A stretch of 64,000 nucleotides of DNA from assembly GCF_001005085.2 (NCBI RefSeq), contig NZ_LBMU02000017.1, positions 36,080 through 100,079 of the forward strand, written 5' to 3'. This document shows, in pieces, positions 57,452-64,000 of this stretch. This stretch comes from Streptomyces humi (GTDB lineage: Bacteria; Actinomycetota; Actinomycetes; Streptomycetales; Streptomycetaceae). Numbering within the stretch: position 1 is the first letter of the stretch; each line of letters starts with the position of its first letter. A model generated the notes under the pieces. It saw only the letters and a program-made list of their open reading frames with translations, searched no databases and had not been told where the DNA came from. Both the position numbers and the translations under genes were made by a program.

Positions 57452-57802
57452 ATGACATCGCTCAGACGCAGAACCACCCTGCTGGCAGCGGTCACCGGCA
57501 GTGCCTTCCTCATGCTTCTCGGCTCCGCCGCCACGGCGAACGCGGCCGCCAGTGTCCGCTACTACGACACCGCCCCGGGCATCCGCCTGAACGTCCGCAG
57601 CGGCCCCGGCACCAGCTACTCCATCACCCGCGTCCTCACCGAGGGCGCCAAGGTGCCGATCTACTGCCAGACCCCGGGCTCGACGGTGTCCGGTTACTAC
57701 GGCACGTCGAACATCTGGGACAACATCAGCAACGGCGAATTCGTCTCGGACACCTACGTCCACACCGGCAGTGACGGCTACGTGGCCGACCGCTGCGCCT
57801 GA
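57452..57802 (+). CDS. Secreted SH3-like domain protein
   Basis: The 116-residue protein has a clear signal peptide (about 1-33, MTSLRRRTTLLAAVTGSAF... ANAA) and one SH3-like domain (IRLNVRSGPGTSYSITRVL). SH3b domains commonly bind peptidoglycan. It is the exported twin of the gene 27 bp upstream, divergent from the kinase with an extracellular propeller, so a shared role at the cell wall is conceivable. Upstream CCAGGGG is a possible ribosome site. Confidence 0.85.
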   Translation: MTSLRRRTTLLAAVTGSAFLMLLGSAATANAAASVRYYDTAPGIRLNVRSGPGTSYSITRVLTEGAKVPIYCQTPGSTVSGYYGTSNIWDNISNGEFVSDTYVHTGSDGYVADRCA

Positions 57803-57857
57803 GTCCGTAGCGACCCCGACCCGGAGCCCGTGGAGGAGCCGGAGCCATAATCGTCCC

Positions 57858-58364
57858 GTGAGCGACGAACCAGGCACCCCGGACACCTCCGCGGGCTCCA
57901 CCGGCGGACCCCGCCCCGAGCCCCTCCGCTTCTTCGGCACGTCCTGGGTCAACCACGACGACGGCTACACTGCCCGCCGTATCGGCGTCGCCGCCGGCTC
58001 GCTCGCCGCCGCCGTCGTCTCCTGCCTGGTCCTGCGCCTCGCCTACGAGGGCGTACAGCTCGCCGACACCGGCGCCTTCGTCACCGTCCTCGTCGTCGCG
58101 ATGTTCGCCATCTGTAGCGCCCTGGCCTTCCGCAACACCTGGGAGTCCTTCGGCAAGCGCCCCGACCCCGAACGCCAGGCCTCCCTGCGCGGCCTCCTCG
58201 CCATCGGCTTCGTCGGCTTGCTGCTCGCCTACTTCTTCCGCTCCCTCGTCGAGGCGCCCGGCGAGAAACTGCACCGCGCCGAGTACGACACCGCCGTCCA
58301 GGACCACGAACGCCGCACCACCCGCCGCACGGGCAACCCGTCGAAGAAGAAGCGGAAGCGCTGA
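57858..58364 (+). CDS. Three-helix membrane protein, function unknown
   Basis: The 168-residue protein has an acidic, Pro-rich start, three hydrophobic helices (about 43-70, 76-96 and 113-132) and a Lys/Arg-rich tail (KKKRKR at the end). It is not recognised. The GTG start follows CATAAT by seven bases, a good -10 for a leaderless transcript. Confidence 0.78.
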   Translation: MSDEPGTPDTSAGSTGGPRPEPLRFFGTSWVNHDDGYTARRIGVAAGSLAAAVVSCLVLRLAYEGVQLADTGAFVTVLVVAMFAICSALAFRNTWESFGKRPDPERQASLRGLLAIGFVGLLLAYFFRSLVEAPGEKLHRAEYDTAVQDHERRTTRRTGNPSKKKRKR

Positions 58365-58456
58365 GCCCGCCCGTGCGGCAGTGACGCGGGACCCCTGCCG
58401 GCCCCAGGACCCGAGACGCTCTGTCGCGCTCGTCCCGGCCCCGCGACCATGGCCGC

Positions 58457-59257
58457 ATGACCACACGCCAGCCGGACCCCCGCACCCCCTTCCCCTCCTC
58501 CCACGCCGCCCGCGCCCACTCCTTCAACGCCGCCGCGGCCCAGTACGCCGCGAACCGCCCCTCCTACCCGGCCGCCCTGCTGGACGCCGTCGAGGAGGAG
58601 GCCGGCCGCGTGCTCGCGGGGGCCAGGGCGGTCGACGTCGGCGCGGGCACCGGCATCGCGACCGCCCTGCTGCACGCCCGCGGCGCCGACGTGGTCGCGG
58701 TGGAGCCGGGGGAGGGCATGGCGGCGCAGTTCCGGGCCGCCCTCCCCGGCGTCCCCGTCGTCCGTGGCAACGGCAACGCCCTTCCCCTCGCCGACGCCAC
58801 CGCCGACTTCGTCACCTACGCCCAGGCCTGGCACTGGACCGACCCCGCGCAGTCCGTGCCGGAGGCCCTGCGCGTGCTGCGCCCCGGCGGTGCGCTGGCA
58901 CTGTGGTGGAACACCAACGCCGCCGACGTCGACTGGATCGCCGGACAGGGCGACCGGCTGGCCCGCTTCTTCGGCATCGACGTCGCCGCCGAGAAGCGCG
59001 CGAGGGCCGACCACACGGAGCTCGCCGACCCCACCGGGCGGCTCCGCTTCAGCCGCCGTGAGGTCCGCTGGAGCCGGCGTGTCCCCGTCGACACCCATCT
59101 CGCCAACATCGGCAGCCACTCGGCGTTCCTGGTCATCCCGGAGGACCACCGCACCGCCTTCCTCGCCGAGGAACGGTCCCACCTGCTCACGGCCTTCCCG
59201 GAGGGGGTGGTGGAGGAGACGTACGACGTCCTCCTGCTCGTCGCCCGCAACGACTGA
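58457..59257 (+). CDS. Class I SAM-dependent methyltransferase (Methyltransf_11)
   Basis: The 266-residue protein shows motif I VDVGAGTGIATALL, VVAVEPGEGM and FVTYAQAWHWTDP, the HWxDP pattern of Methyltransf_11 proteins of the trans-aconitate/UbiE-like group. The substrate is unknown. It lies alone between a membrane protein and an ABC exporter. Downstream is a repeat-rich gap. Confidence 0.88.
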   Translation: MTTRQPDPRTPFPSSHAARAHSFNAAAAQYAANRPSYPAALLDAVEEEAGRVLAGARAVDVGAGTGIATALLHARGADVVAVEPGEGMAAQFRAALPGVPVVRGNGNALPLADATADFVTYAQAWHWTDPAQSVPEALRVLRPGGALALWWNTNAADVDWIAGQGDRLARFFGIDVAAEKRARADHTELADPTGRLRFSRREVRWSRRVPVDTHLANIGSHSAFLVIPEDHRTAFLAEERSHLLTAFPEGVVEETYDVLLLVARND

Positions 59258-59275
59258 GCGAGGGGTTCGAGGACT

Positions 59276-59430
59276 GGGCACGGCCGGGTCGGGGGTCGGG
59301 TGCGGGTGGTGACTACCCGGGCACGGCCGGGTTGGGGGTCGGGTGCGGGTGGTGACTACCCGGGGTGTCCGGGTCGGGTGCGGGTGGGTGGGGGCTGGGC
59401 GCGCAGTTCCCCGCGCCCCTGGCGGGGCGT
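59276..59430. repeat. 43-bp tandem duplication and a GGGGAACTGCGCG element
   Basis: Two near-identical 43-bp units (59276-59318 and 59319-59361) end in GTGACTACCC. A minus-oriented palindromic element follows (59398-59430, GCGCAGTTCCCCGCGCCCC). The gap 59258-59647 also contains several GACGGGG-rich degenerate repeats to about 59610, and no gene; the ABC operon promoter is at its end. Confidence 0.82.
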
Positions 59431-59611
59431 TGGCGCGGGGGGTGTGACGGGGGCCCCGCTTCTCTTCTGACGGGACCGGTGTCCCTGGGGTTGTGACGGG
59501 GGCGCCCCTTCTGCCCCTGACGGGGCGTTGGCCCTGGGCCTGTGGCGAGGCCGCCTTCGTGTCCCTGGCGGAGCCGCCCCGTGTCCCTGGCTGGGCGGTA
59601 GCCCTGGGCGC

Positions 59612-59640
59612 TTGACGGGGTCTGGGGTCCGGCGCATTAT
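59612..59640 (+). promoter_or_regulatory. Promoter of the ABC exporter operon
   Basis: TTGACG (59612-59617) and CATTAT (59635-59640) are separated by 17 bp and the -10 ends seven bases before the ATG at 59648. This predicts housekeeping-type transcription of a leaderless mRNA. Confidence 0.72.
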
Positions 59641-59647
59641 TCATCGC

Positions 59648-60457
59648 ATGGTGAATTACTCGCCGGAGCCCGCCGAGGCCCCCGGCAGCACAGCCCTGCC
59701 CCCAGCCGTCGAAGCCCGCGGGGTCGAGGTGACCCGCGGTTCCCGCACCGTCCTGCGCGGGCTCGACTTCACCGTCCCCCGCGGTCAGATCACCGGCCTG
59801 CTCGGCCCCTCCGGCTGCGGCAAATCGACCCTGATGCGTTCCGTCGTCGGCACCCAGGCCAAGGTCACCGGCACCCTGAACGTCCTCGGCCGACCGGCCG
59901 GCCACCCCACCCTGCGCACCCGCATCGGCTACGTCACCCAAGCCCCCTCCGTCTACAGCGACCTGACCATCCGCCAGAACCTCGACTACTTCGGCTCCGT
60001 CCTCGACCCCACCCGCGCCTCCGCCGACCGCCGCGCCGACACCGAACGCGTCCTCGGCGAAGTCGACCTCACCAGCCACGCCGATGCCCTCGCCGGCAAC
60101 CTCTCCGGCGGCCAGCGCAGCCGCGTCTCCCTCGCCGTCGCCCTGCTCGGCACCCCCGAACTCCTCGTCCTCGACGAACCCACCGTCGGCCTCGACCCCG
60201 TCCTGCGCCGAGACCTCTGGCACCTCTTCCACTCCCTCGCCGCCGACCGCGGCGCCACCCTCCTCATCTCCTCCCACGTGATGGACGAGGCCGAGCGCTG
60301 CCACCGTCTCCTCCTCATGCGCGACGGCCGGATCCTCGCCGACGACAGCCCCGAGGCCCTCCGCACCCGCACCGGCTCCGAAACCGTCGAAGCCGCCTTC
60401 CTCCACCTGGTCGACGAAGCGGCCGCCCACGCCCGCGCGAAGGAAACAGCACGATGA
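59648..60457 (+). CDS. ABC transporter ATP-binding protein (ABC-2/DrrA-like)
   Basis: The 269-residue ATPase has Walker A GPSGCGKST, signature LSGGQRSR, Walker B LLVLDEPTVGLDP and the switch His in ISSHVMDE. It overlaps the permease gene by ATGA. The pair resembles drug or lipid exporters of ABC-2 type. No resistance specificity can be inferred. Confidence 0.94.
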   Translation: MVNYSPEPAEAPGSTALPPAVEARGVEVTRGSRTVLRGLDFTVPRGQITGLLGPSGCGKSTLMRSVVGTQAKVTGTLNVLGRPAGHPTLRTRIGYVTQAPSVYSDLTIRQNLDYFGSVLDPTRASADRRADTERVLGEVDLTSHADALAGNLSGGQRSRVSLAVALLGTPELLVLDEPTVGLDPVLRRDLWHLFHSLAADRGATLLISSHVMDEAERCHRLLLMRDGRILADDSPEALRTRTGSETVEAAFLHLVDEAAAHARAKETAR

Positions 60458-61245
60458 CCTCTCAGACGGAGACCACCGCGACAGCCACAACCGCCCCCGT
60501 CAGCGCCCTCAGCCTCGCCCGCACCACCGCCACCGCCGCCCGCGTCCTGCGCCAGCTCCGCCACGACCCCCGCACGATCGCGCTGCTCCTCCTCATCCCC
60601 TGCCTGATGCTGGTCCTGCTCCGCTACGTCTTCGACGCCAGTCCGCGCACCTTCGACAACATCGGCGCCTCCCTCCTCGGGATCTTCCCGCTCATCACGA
60701 TGTTCCTGGTGACCTCCATCGCCACCCTCCGCGAACGCACCTCCGGCACCCTCGAACGCCTCCTCGCCATGCCCCTCGGCAAGGCCGACCTCATCGCCGG
60801 CTACGCCCTCGCCTTCGGCACACTCGCCATCGTCCAGTCGGCCCTCGCCACCGGCCTCGCCGTCTGGTTCCTGGGCCTCGACGTCACCGGCTCACCCTGG
60901 CTGCTGCTCCTGGTCGCCCTGCTCGACGCCCTGCTCGGTACGGCCCTCGGTCTCTTCGTCTCGGCCTTCGCGGCCTCGGAATTCCAGGCGGTCCAGTTCA
61001 TGCCGGCGGTGATCTTCCCCCAACTCCTCCTCTGCGGCCTCTTCACACCCCGCTCCGACATGCACCCTGCCCTCGAGGCCGTCTCCGACGTACTGCCCAT
61101 GTCCTACGCCGTCGACGGCATGAACGAGGTCCTGCACCACACCGACATGACCACCACCTTCGTCAGGGACGTCCTGATCGTCGCCGGCTGCGCCGTGCTC
61201 GTCCTGGCACTGGGAGCGGCGACCCTGAGGCGACGCACCGCATAA
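60454..61245 (+). CDS. ABC-2 type transporter permease
   Basis: The 263-residue membrane protein has six hydrophobic helices and the ABC-2 family segment LRERTSGTLERLLAMPLGKA after helix two, with LLLCGLFTPRSDMHPALEAV before the last helix. It is translationally coupled to the ATPase and forms the transport channel with it. Confidence 0.93.
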   Translation: MTSQTETTATATTAPVSALSLARTTATAARVLRQLRHDPRTIALLLLIPCLMLVLLRYVFDASPRTFDNIGASLLGIFPLITMFLVTSIATLRERTSGTLERLLAMPLGKADLIAGYALAFGTLAIVQSALATGLAVWFLGLDVTGSPWLLLLVALLDALLGTALGLFVSAFAASEFQAVQFMPAVIFPQLLLCGLFTPRSDMHPALEAVSDVLPMSYAVDGMNEVLHHTDMTTTFVRDVLIVAGCAVLVLALGAATLRRRTA

Positions 61246-61316
61246 CGGCCCGGGACGGCGTCCGGCCAGCGGACGGCCACCCCCGCCGCCTCCACCCCGG
61301 TGCCAGACTGAACCGC

Positions 61317-62129
61317 ATGAGCCAGAAAGTCGCAGTCCTCGGCACCGGCAAGATCGGCGAAGCCCTGCTCAGCGGAATGATCCGCGCCGGCTGGGCACCC
61401 GCCGACCTCCTGGTCACCGCCCGCCGCCCCGAACGCGCCGAAGAACTCCGCACCCGCCACGGAGTCACTCCGGTCACCAACGCCGAGGCCGCGAAGACCG
61501 CCGACACCTTGATCCTCACGGTCAAGCCCCAGGACATGGGCGCGCTCCTCGACGAACTCGCCCCGCACCTGCCCGCCGACCGCCTCGTCATCAGCGGCGC
61601 CGCCGGTATCCCCACCTCCTTCTTCGAGGAGCGCCTCGCCTCCGGCACCCCGGTCGTCCGTGTCATGACCAACACCCCCGCCCTCGTGGACGAGGCGATG
61701 TCCGTCATCTCCGCCGGCAGCCACGCCACCGCCGGCCACCTCGCCCACGCCGAGGAGATCTTCGGCGCGGTCGGCAAGACGCTGCGCGTCCCCGAGTCCC
61801 AGCAGGACGCCTGCACCGCGCTCTCCGGCTCGGGTCCGGCGTACTTCTTCTACCTGGTCGAGGCCATGACCGACGCCGGCATCCTGCTCGGCCTGCCGCG
61901 CGACAAGGCCCACGACCTGATCGTCCAGTCCGCGATCGGCGCCGCCGTGATGCTCCGCGACAGCGGCGAACACCCCGTCAAGCTCCGCGAGAACGTCACC
62001 TCCCCCGCGGGCACCACCATCAACGCCATCCGCGAACTGGAGAACCACGGCGTACGGGCCGCCCTCATCGCCGCCCTCGAAGCCGCCCGCGACCGCAGCC
62101 GCGAACTCGCCACCGGCAAGAAGGACTAG
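61317..62129 (+). CDS. proC: Pyrroline-5-carboxylate reductase
   Basis: ProC reduces pyrroline-5-carboxylate to proline. The 270-residue protein has VAVLGTGKIGEALL (NADP site), TVKPQDM, SGAAGIP, MTNTPALV, ALSGSGPAYFF, and the signature SPAGTTINAIRELENHGVRA. CAGACT ends seven bases before the ATG. The last six codons and stop are tandemly repeated beyond the gene. Confidence 0.97.
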   Translation: MSQKVAVLGTGKIGEALLSGMIRAGWAPADLLVTARRPERAEELRTRHGVTPVTNAEAAKTADTLILTVKPQDMGALLDELAPHLPADRLVISGAAGIPTSFFEERLASGTPVVRVMTNTPALVDEAMSVISAGSHATAGHLAHAEEIFGAVGKTLRVPESQQDACTALSGSGPAYFFYLVEAMTDAGILLGLPRDKAHDLIVQSAIGAAVMLRDSGEHPVKLRENVTSPAGTTINAIRELENHGVRAALIAALEAARDRSRELATGKKD

Positions 62130-62168
62130 CCACCGGCAAGAAGGACCGGCCACCGGCAAGAAGGACCG
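62109..62168. repeat. 20-bp tandem repeat across the proC stop codon
   Basis: Three perfect-length 20-bp units (62109-62128, 62129-62148, 62149-62168; GCCACCGGCAAGAAGGAC plus TA or CG) begin inside proC. The first contains the final codons and the start of the stop; in the next two the stop is changed to CCG. Confidence 0.92.
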
Positions 62169-62177
62169 GCCGCGCCC

Positions 62178-62200
62178 GGCCCGGTGACGCTCACCGGGCC
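62178..62200. terminator. Symmetrical hairpin between proC and trpS
   Basis: GGCCCGGTGA (62178-62187) pairs with TCACCGGGCC (62191-62200) around a 3-nt loop, between convergent genes 78 bp apart. It could stop transcription from both sides; no T-run follows on either strand. Confidence 0.65.
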
Positions 62201-62207
62201 CCGGCGC

Positions 62208-63254
62208 CTACCGCGCCGCGTTCAACGCGGGCCCGGACGCGGCCGTCTCCGCGAAGGCACCCGGCGGCAACAGCCCGATCGCCCGGTAAGCCGTATCGAC
62301 GATCGGCCGGGCGATCGCCCGAGCCTTCTCCGCCCCATGCCGCAGCACCTCCTCCACATGTCCCGGATCGGCACACAACTCCTTGTGCCTGGCCTGCACG
62401 GGCCTCAGCACCTCCACCACCGCCTCCGCGGTGGCCTGCTTCAGAGCGCCGTACGAATCGTGAACGGTCGCCAGTGACTCAGGGTTCCCGCCCGTGCACG
62501 CAGCGAGAATCTCCAGCAGATTCGCGACCCCCGGCCGCTCCTCCCGGTCGTAGACGACCTCCCGCCCACTGTCGGTCACGGCCCGCATGACCTTTTTGCG
62601 GATCACGTCCGGTTCGTCGAGGAGATAGACGATTCCGGGGCCCGAGTCGTCGCTCTTGCCCATCTTGGACGTCGGGTCCTGGAGGTTCATGACCCGCGCG
62701 GCCACGGCCGGCACGGTGGCCTTCGGCACCACGAACGTGTGCCCGTACCGCTGGTTGAACCGCACCGCCAGGTCCCGGGTCAGCTCGACGTGCTGCGACT
62801 GGTCGTCCCCGACCGGCACCTCGTCCGCCCCGTAAGCCAGGATGTCCGCCGCCATCAGCGCCGGATAGGTCAGCAGGGACAGCCGCACCCCGCGACCCCG
62901 GCCACCCTCGCTCGCGACCTTCTCCTTGTACTGGATCATCCGCCGCATCTCACCGTCGGTCGCCACGCACTCCATGACGTACGACAGTCGGGTGTGCTCG
63001 TCGACGTGACTCTGCACGAACACGGTGCACAGCTCAGGATCCAGCCCCGCCGCCAGCAGCAGCGTCGCCGCCTGCCGGGTGAGCCTGCGCAACCGCGCCG
63101 GATCGTGGTCCACGGTCATCCCGTGCAGGTCGACGACGCAGAACAGGGCGTCCGCCTGGTGCTGGTCCACGGCAGCCCACTGGCGCATGGCTCCCAGGTA
63201 GTTCCCCAGGGTCAGGTGCCCGGTCGGCTTGATCCCGCTGAAGACCCGTGTCAT
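62208..63254 (-). CDS. trpS: Tryptophanyl-tRNA synthetase, auxiliary antibiotic-resistant type
   Basis: The 348-residue class I synthetase has SGIKPTGHLTLGNYLGAM (HIGH-type motif HLTLGN region), GDDQSQHVELTRDLA, and SKMGKSDDS (KMSKS-type loop). S. coelicolor has two TrpRS enzymes; from memory the one at this locus (TrpRS1, SCO3334) is the inducible, indolmycin-resistant form controlled by transcription attenuation. The upstream leader with tandem Trp codons and a terminator supports the same here. The ribosome site AGGAGGTGGAGAAGGA precedes the ATG. Confidence 0.95.
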   Translation of the reverse strand: MTRVFSGIKPTGHLTLGNYLGAMRQWAAVDQHQADALFCVVDLHGMTVDHDPARLRRLTRQAATLLLAAGLDPELCTVFVQSHVDEHTRLSYVMECVATDGEMRRMIQYKEKVASEGGRGRGVRLSLLTYPALMAADILAYGADEVPVGDDQSQHVELTRDLAVRFNQRYGHTFVVPKATVPAVAARVMNLQDPTSKMGKSDDSGPGIVYLLDEPDVIRKKVMRAVTDSGREVVYDREERPGVANLLEILAACTGGNPESLATVHDSYGALKQATAEAVVEVLRPVQARHKELCADPGHVEEVLRHGAEKARAIARPIVDTAYRAIGLLPPGAFAETAASGPALNAAR

Positions 63255-63319
63255 TCCTTCTCCACCTCCTGGTCGCGGCCGCCGTCCCGGGCGGCCGGCC
63301 CTCAGGAGCTCCGGAGGGG

Positions 63320-63352
63320 GAAAAACGAACGGCCGCCGAGGCGGCGGCCGTT
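63320..63352 (-). terminator. Attenuator terminator of trpS
   Basis: On the minus strand AACGGCCGCCG (63352-63342 by complement) pairs with CGGCGGCCGTT (63338-63328) over a 3-nt loop and is followed by CGTTTTT: a strong intrinsic terminator located 66 bp before trpS. Its 5' arm can instead pair with CGGCGGCCG just after the leader-peptide stop (63370-63378), giving an antiterminator. That upstream segment continues to a 10-bp arm (63355-63364) that pairs with 63405-63414 inside the leader peptide. Confidence 0.92.
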
Positions 63353-63378
63353 GAACGCGTACGTGAGCGCGGCCGCCG

Positions 63379-63420
63379 TCAGGCGGCCCACCACTGCTGG
63401 GTGCACGTACGCGTAGTCAT
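63379..63420 (-). CDS. trpS leader peptide with tandem Trp codons
   Basis: A 13-codon frame encodes MTTRTCTQQWWAA, with two adjacent TGG codons immediately before Ala-Ala-stop. GGTGGG lies four bases before the ATG. An in-frame ATG four codons earlier (63432) would give a 17-residue form. Scarce charged tRNA-Trp would stall the ribosome on the Trp codons, mask the 63405-63414 arm and free the antiterminator, so trpS is read through. This is the classic leader-peptide design. Confidence 0.9.
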   Translation of the reverse strand: MTTRTCTQQWWAA

Positions 63421-63462
63421 GCGGCCCACCATACGCCGCCGGGGTGTCGTTCCGCCCGCGAG

Positions 63463-63491
63463 TTGACACGCCCAGACCGGATACGTAGTGT
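63463..63491 (+). promoter_or_regulatory. Strong consensus promoter, first of the rRNA operon set
   Basis: TTGACA (63463-63468), 17 bp, TAGTGT (63486-63491) is the best sigma-HrdB-type promoter in the window. It reads toward the rRNA leader and is divergent from the trpS leader only 30 bp away. No protein gene follows, so it is likely the most distal rRNA promoter. Confidence 0.8.
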
Positions 63492-63669
63492 TCTCCGAGT
63501 TGTCCGACGTGAGCGCCGACTCCGGTCGGTCCCCGGACAGCCATTCCGCAAGTACCTACCAGCAATCGGCGCCATGGTGTCGTGTTGCTTCGGTGTGCGT
63601 ATTTGCGAAATGAGGAATCCACGTTCGAAAGGACGCGGCCCCCGATTAGCTCGGAGGCTGGGAATCCGC

Positions 63670-64000
63670 TAAAGTCTCACTCGTCGGAACGGCCCAACGG
63701 CCGGGAAGACAACTCCCGCTGACTGGGAATCAGACGCCGAAAGGATCTGATAGAGTCGGAACCGCCGGAAAGGGAAACGCGAGAGCGGAAACCTGGAAAG
63801 CGCCGAGGAAATCGGATCGAGAAAAGATCTGATAGAGTCGGAAACGCAAGACCGAAGGGAAGCCCGGAGGAAAGCCCGAGAGGGTGAGTACAAAGGAAGC
63901 GACCGTTCCTTGAGAACTCAACAGCGTGCCAAAAGTCAACGCCAGATATGTTGATACCCCGTCTCCGGCCGAACATCGGCTGGGGCGAGGTTCCTTTGAA
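63670..64000 (+). promoter_or_regulatory. rRNA operon promoters and pre-16S leader (cut by window edge)
   Basis: Three further -10-like elements read rightward: TAAAGT (63670-63675), TAGAGT (63751-63756) and TAGAGT (63833-63838). The last two share GATCTGATAGAGTCGGAA. With the promoter at 63463 this makes four, the number known for Streptomyces rrn operons. From about 63905 the sequence (GAGAACTCAACAGCGTGCC, CAACGCCAGATATGTTGATA) is the typical Streptomyces pre-16S leader with antitermination and processing signals. Mature 16S rRNA starts beyond position 64000. Confidence 0.85.

Noticed and set aside
58229..60490. 753-codon minus-strand frame over the methyltransferase, repeat gap and ABC ATPase
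   Set aside because: It runs antisense to two clear genes and through low-complexity repeats; no domain is visible.

Overview
This 64-kb window is chromosomal DNA from a Streptomyces species. It is uniformly GC-rich with strong third-position G/C. Many starts are GTG or TTG, genes overlap by ATGA/GTGA, and the gene set (lsr2, clpC, disA-radA, sigE-cseABC, panC-nadB-nadC-coaX, an auxiliary trpS beside a multi-promoter rRNA leader) follows, from memory, the S. coelicolor core around SCO3334-SCO3401. There is no sign of a prophage, plasmid, large mobile island, CRISPR array or tRNA. The right edge cuts into the leader of an rRNA operon on the plus strand.

Layout. 0-5.3 kb (minus): a DUF2156 membrane aminoacyl-lipid synthase candidate, then folP, a SnoaL/NTF2-like gene, folB, folK and a DUF3180 membrane protein. 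5.4-8 kb: an esterase and a coiled-coil protein. 8-10.3 kb: a bPH2 membrane pair of YdbT/YdbS type. 10.3-12.5 kb: a solitary nuoD paralogue converging on a MidA/NDUFAF7-type methyltransferase. 12.6-17.1 kb: a NarL-family two-component pair, an ArsR-type regulator and a threonine-aldolase-like PLP enzyme. 17.3-22.8 kb: an NAD/CoA cofactor operon (DUF2520, panC, nadB, nadC, coaX). 22.9-29.5 kb: small proteins, a BlaI-type regulator, an ArgA-like acetyltransferase, lsr2, an opposed primase-polymerase-like gene and clpC. 29.5-33.2 kb: a 1016-residue NACHT-LRR protein (a bacterial NLR) and a secreted acid phosphatase. 33.7-38.7 kb: an M23 peptidase with a structured leader, a TetR/MFS efflux pair, AraC-VOC genes and a methyltransferase. 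38.9-42.2 kb: the cell-envelope stress operon sigE-cseA-cseB-cseC. 42.5-47.1 kb: mutY, a membrane protein, disA and radA. 47.3-52.7 kb: a sigma-like/anti-sigma-like/BACON membrane fusion, a Cys-rich protein, a Ppx/GppA enzyme, a TIM-barrel isomerase and a TetR regulator. 52.8-61.2 kb: ilvD, a Ser/Thr kinase with a beta-propeller sensor, twin SH3-like proteins, a methyltransferase and an ABC exporter. 61.3-64 kb: proC, trpS with a Trp-Trp leader-peptide attenuator, and rRNA promoters.

Recurring structure. (i) A palindromic intergenic element with core GGGGAACTGCGCG occurs at five loci, four of them between convergent genes. (ii) Short tandem repeats start at, or directly follow, the stop codons of several genes. 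(iii) About fifteen genes have a -10-like hexamer ending 6-7 nt before the start codon, the signature of leaderless mRNAs. The most interesting loci are the NACHT-LRR gene, the sigma-like/ZAS/BACON fusion, the NuoD2-MidA pair, the trpS attenuator and the unassigned structured leader before the M23 peptidase.
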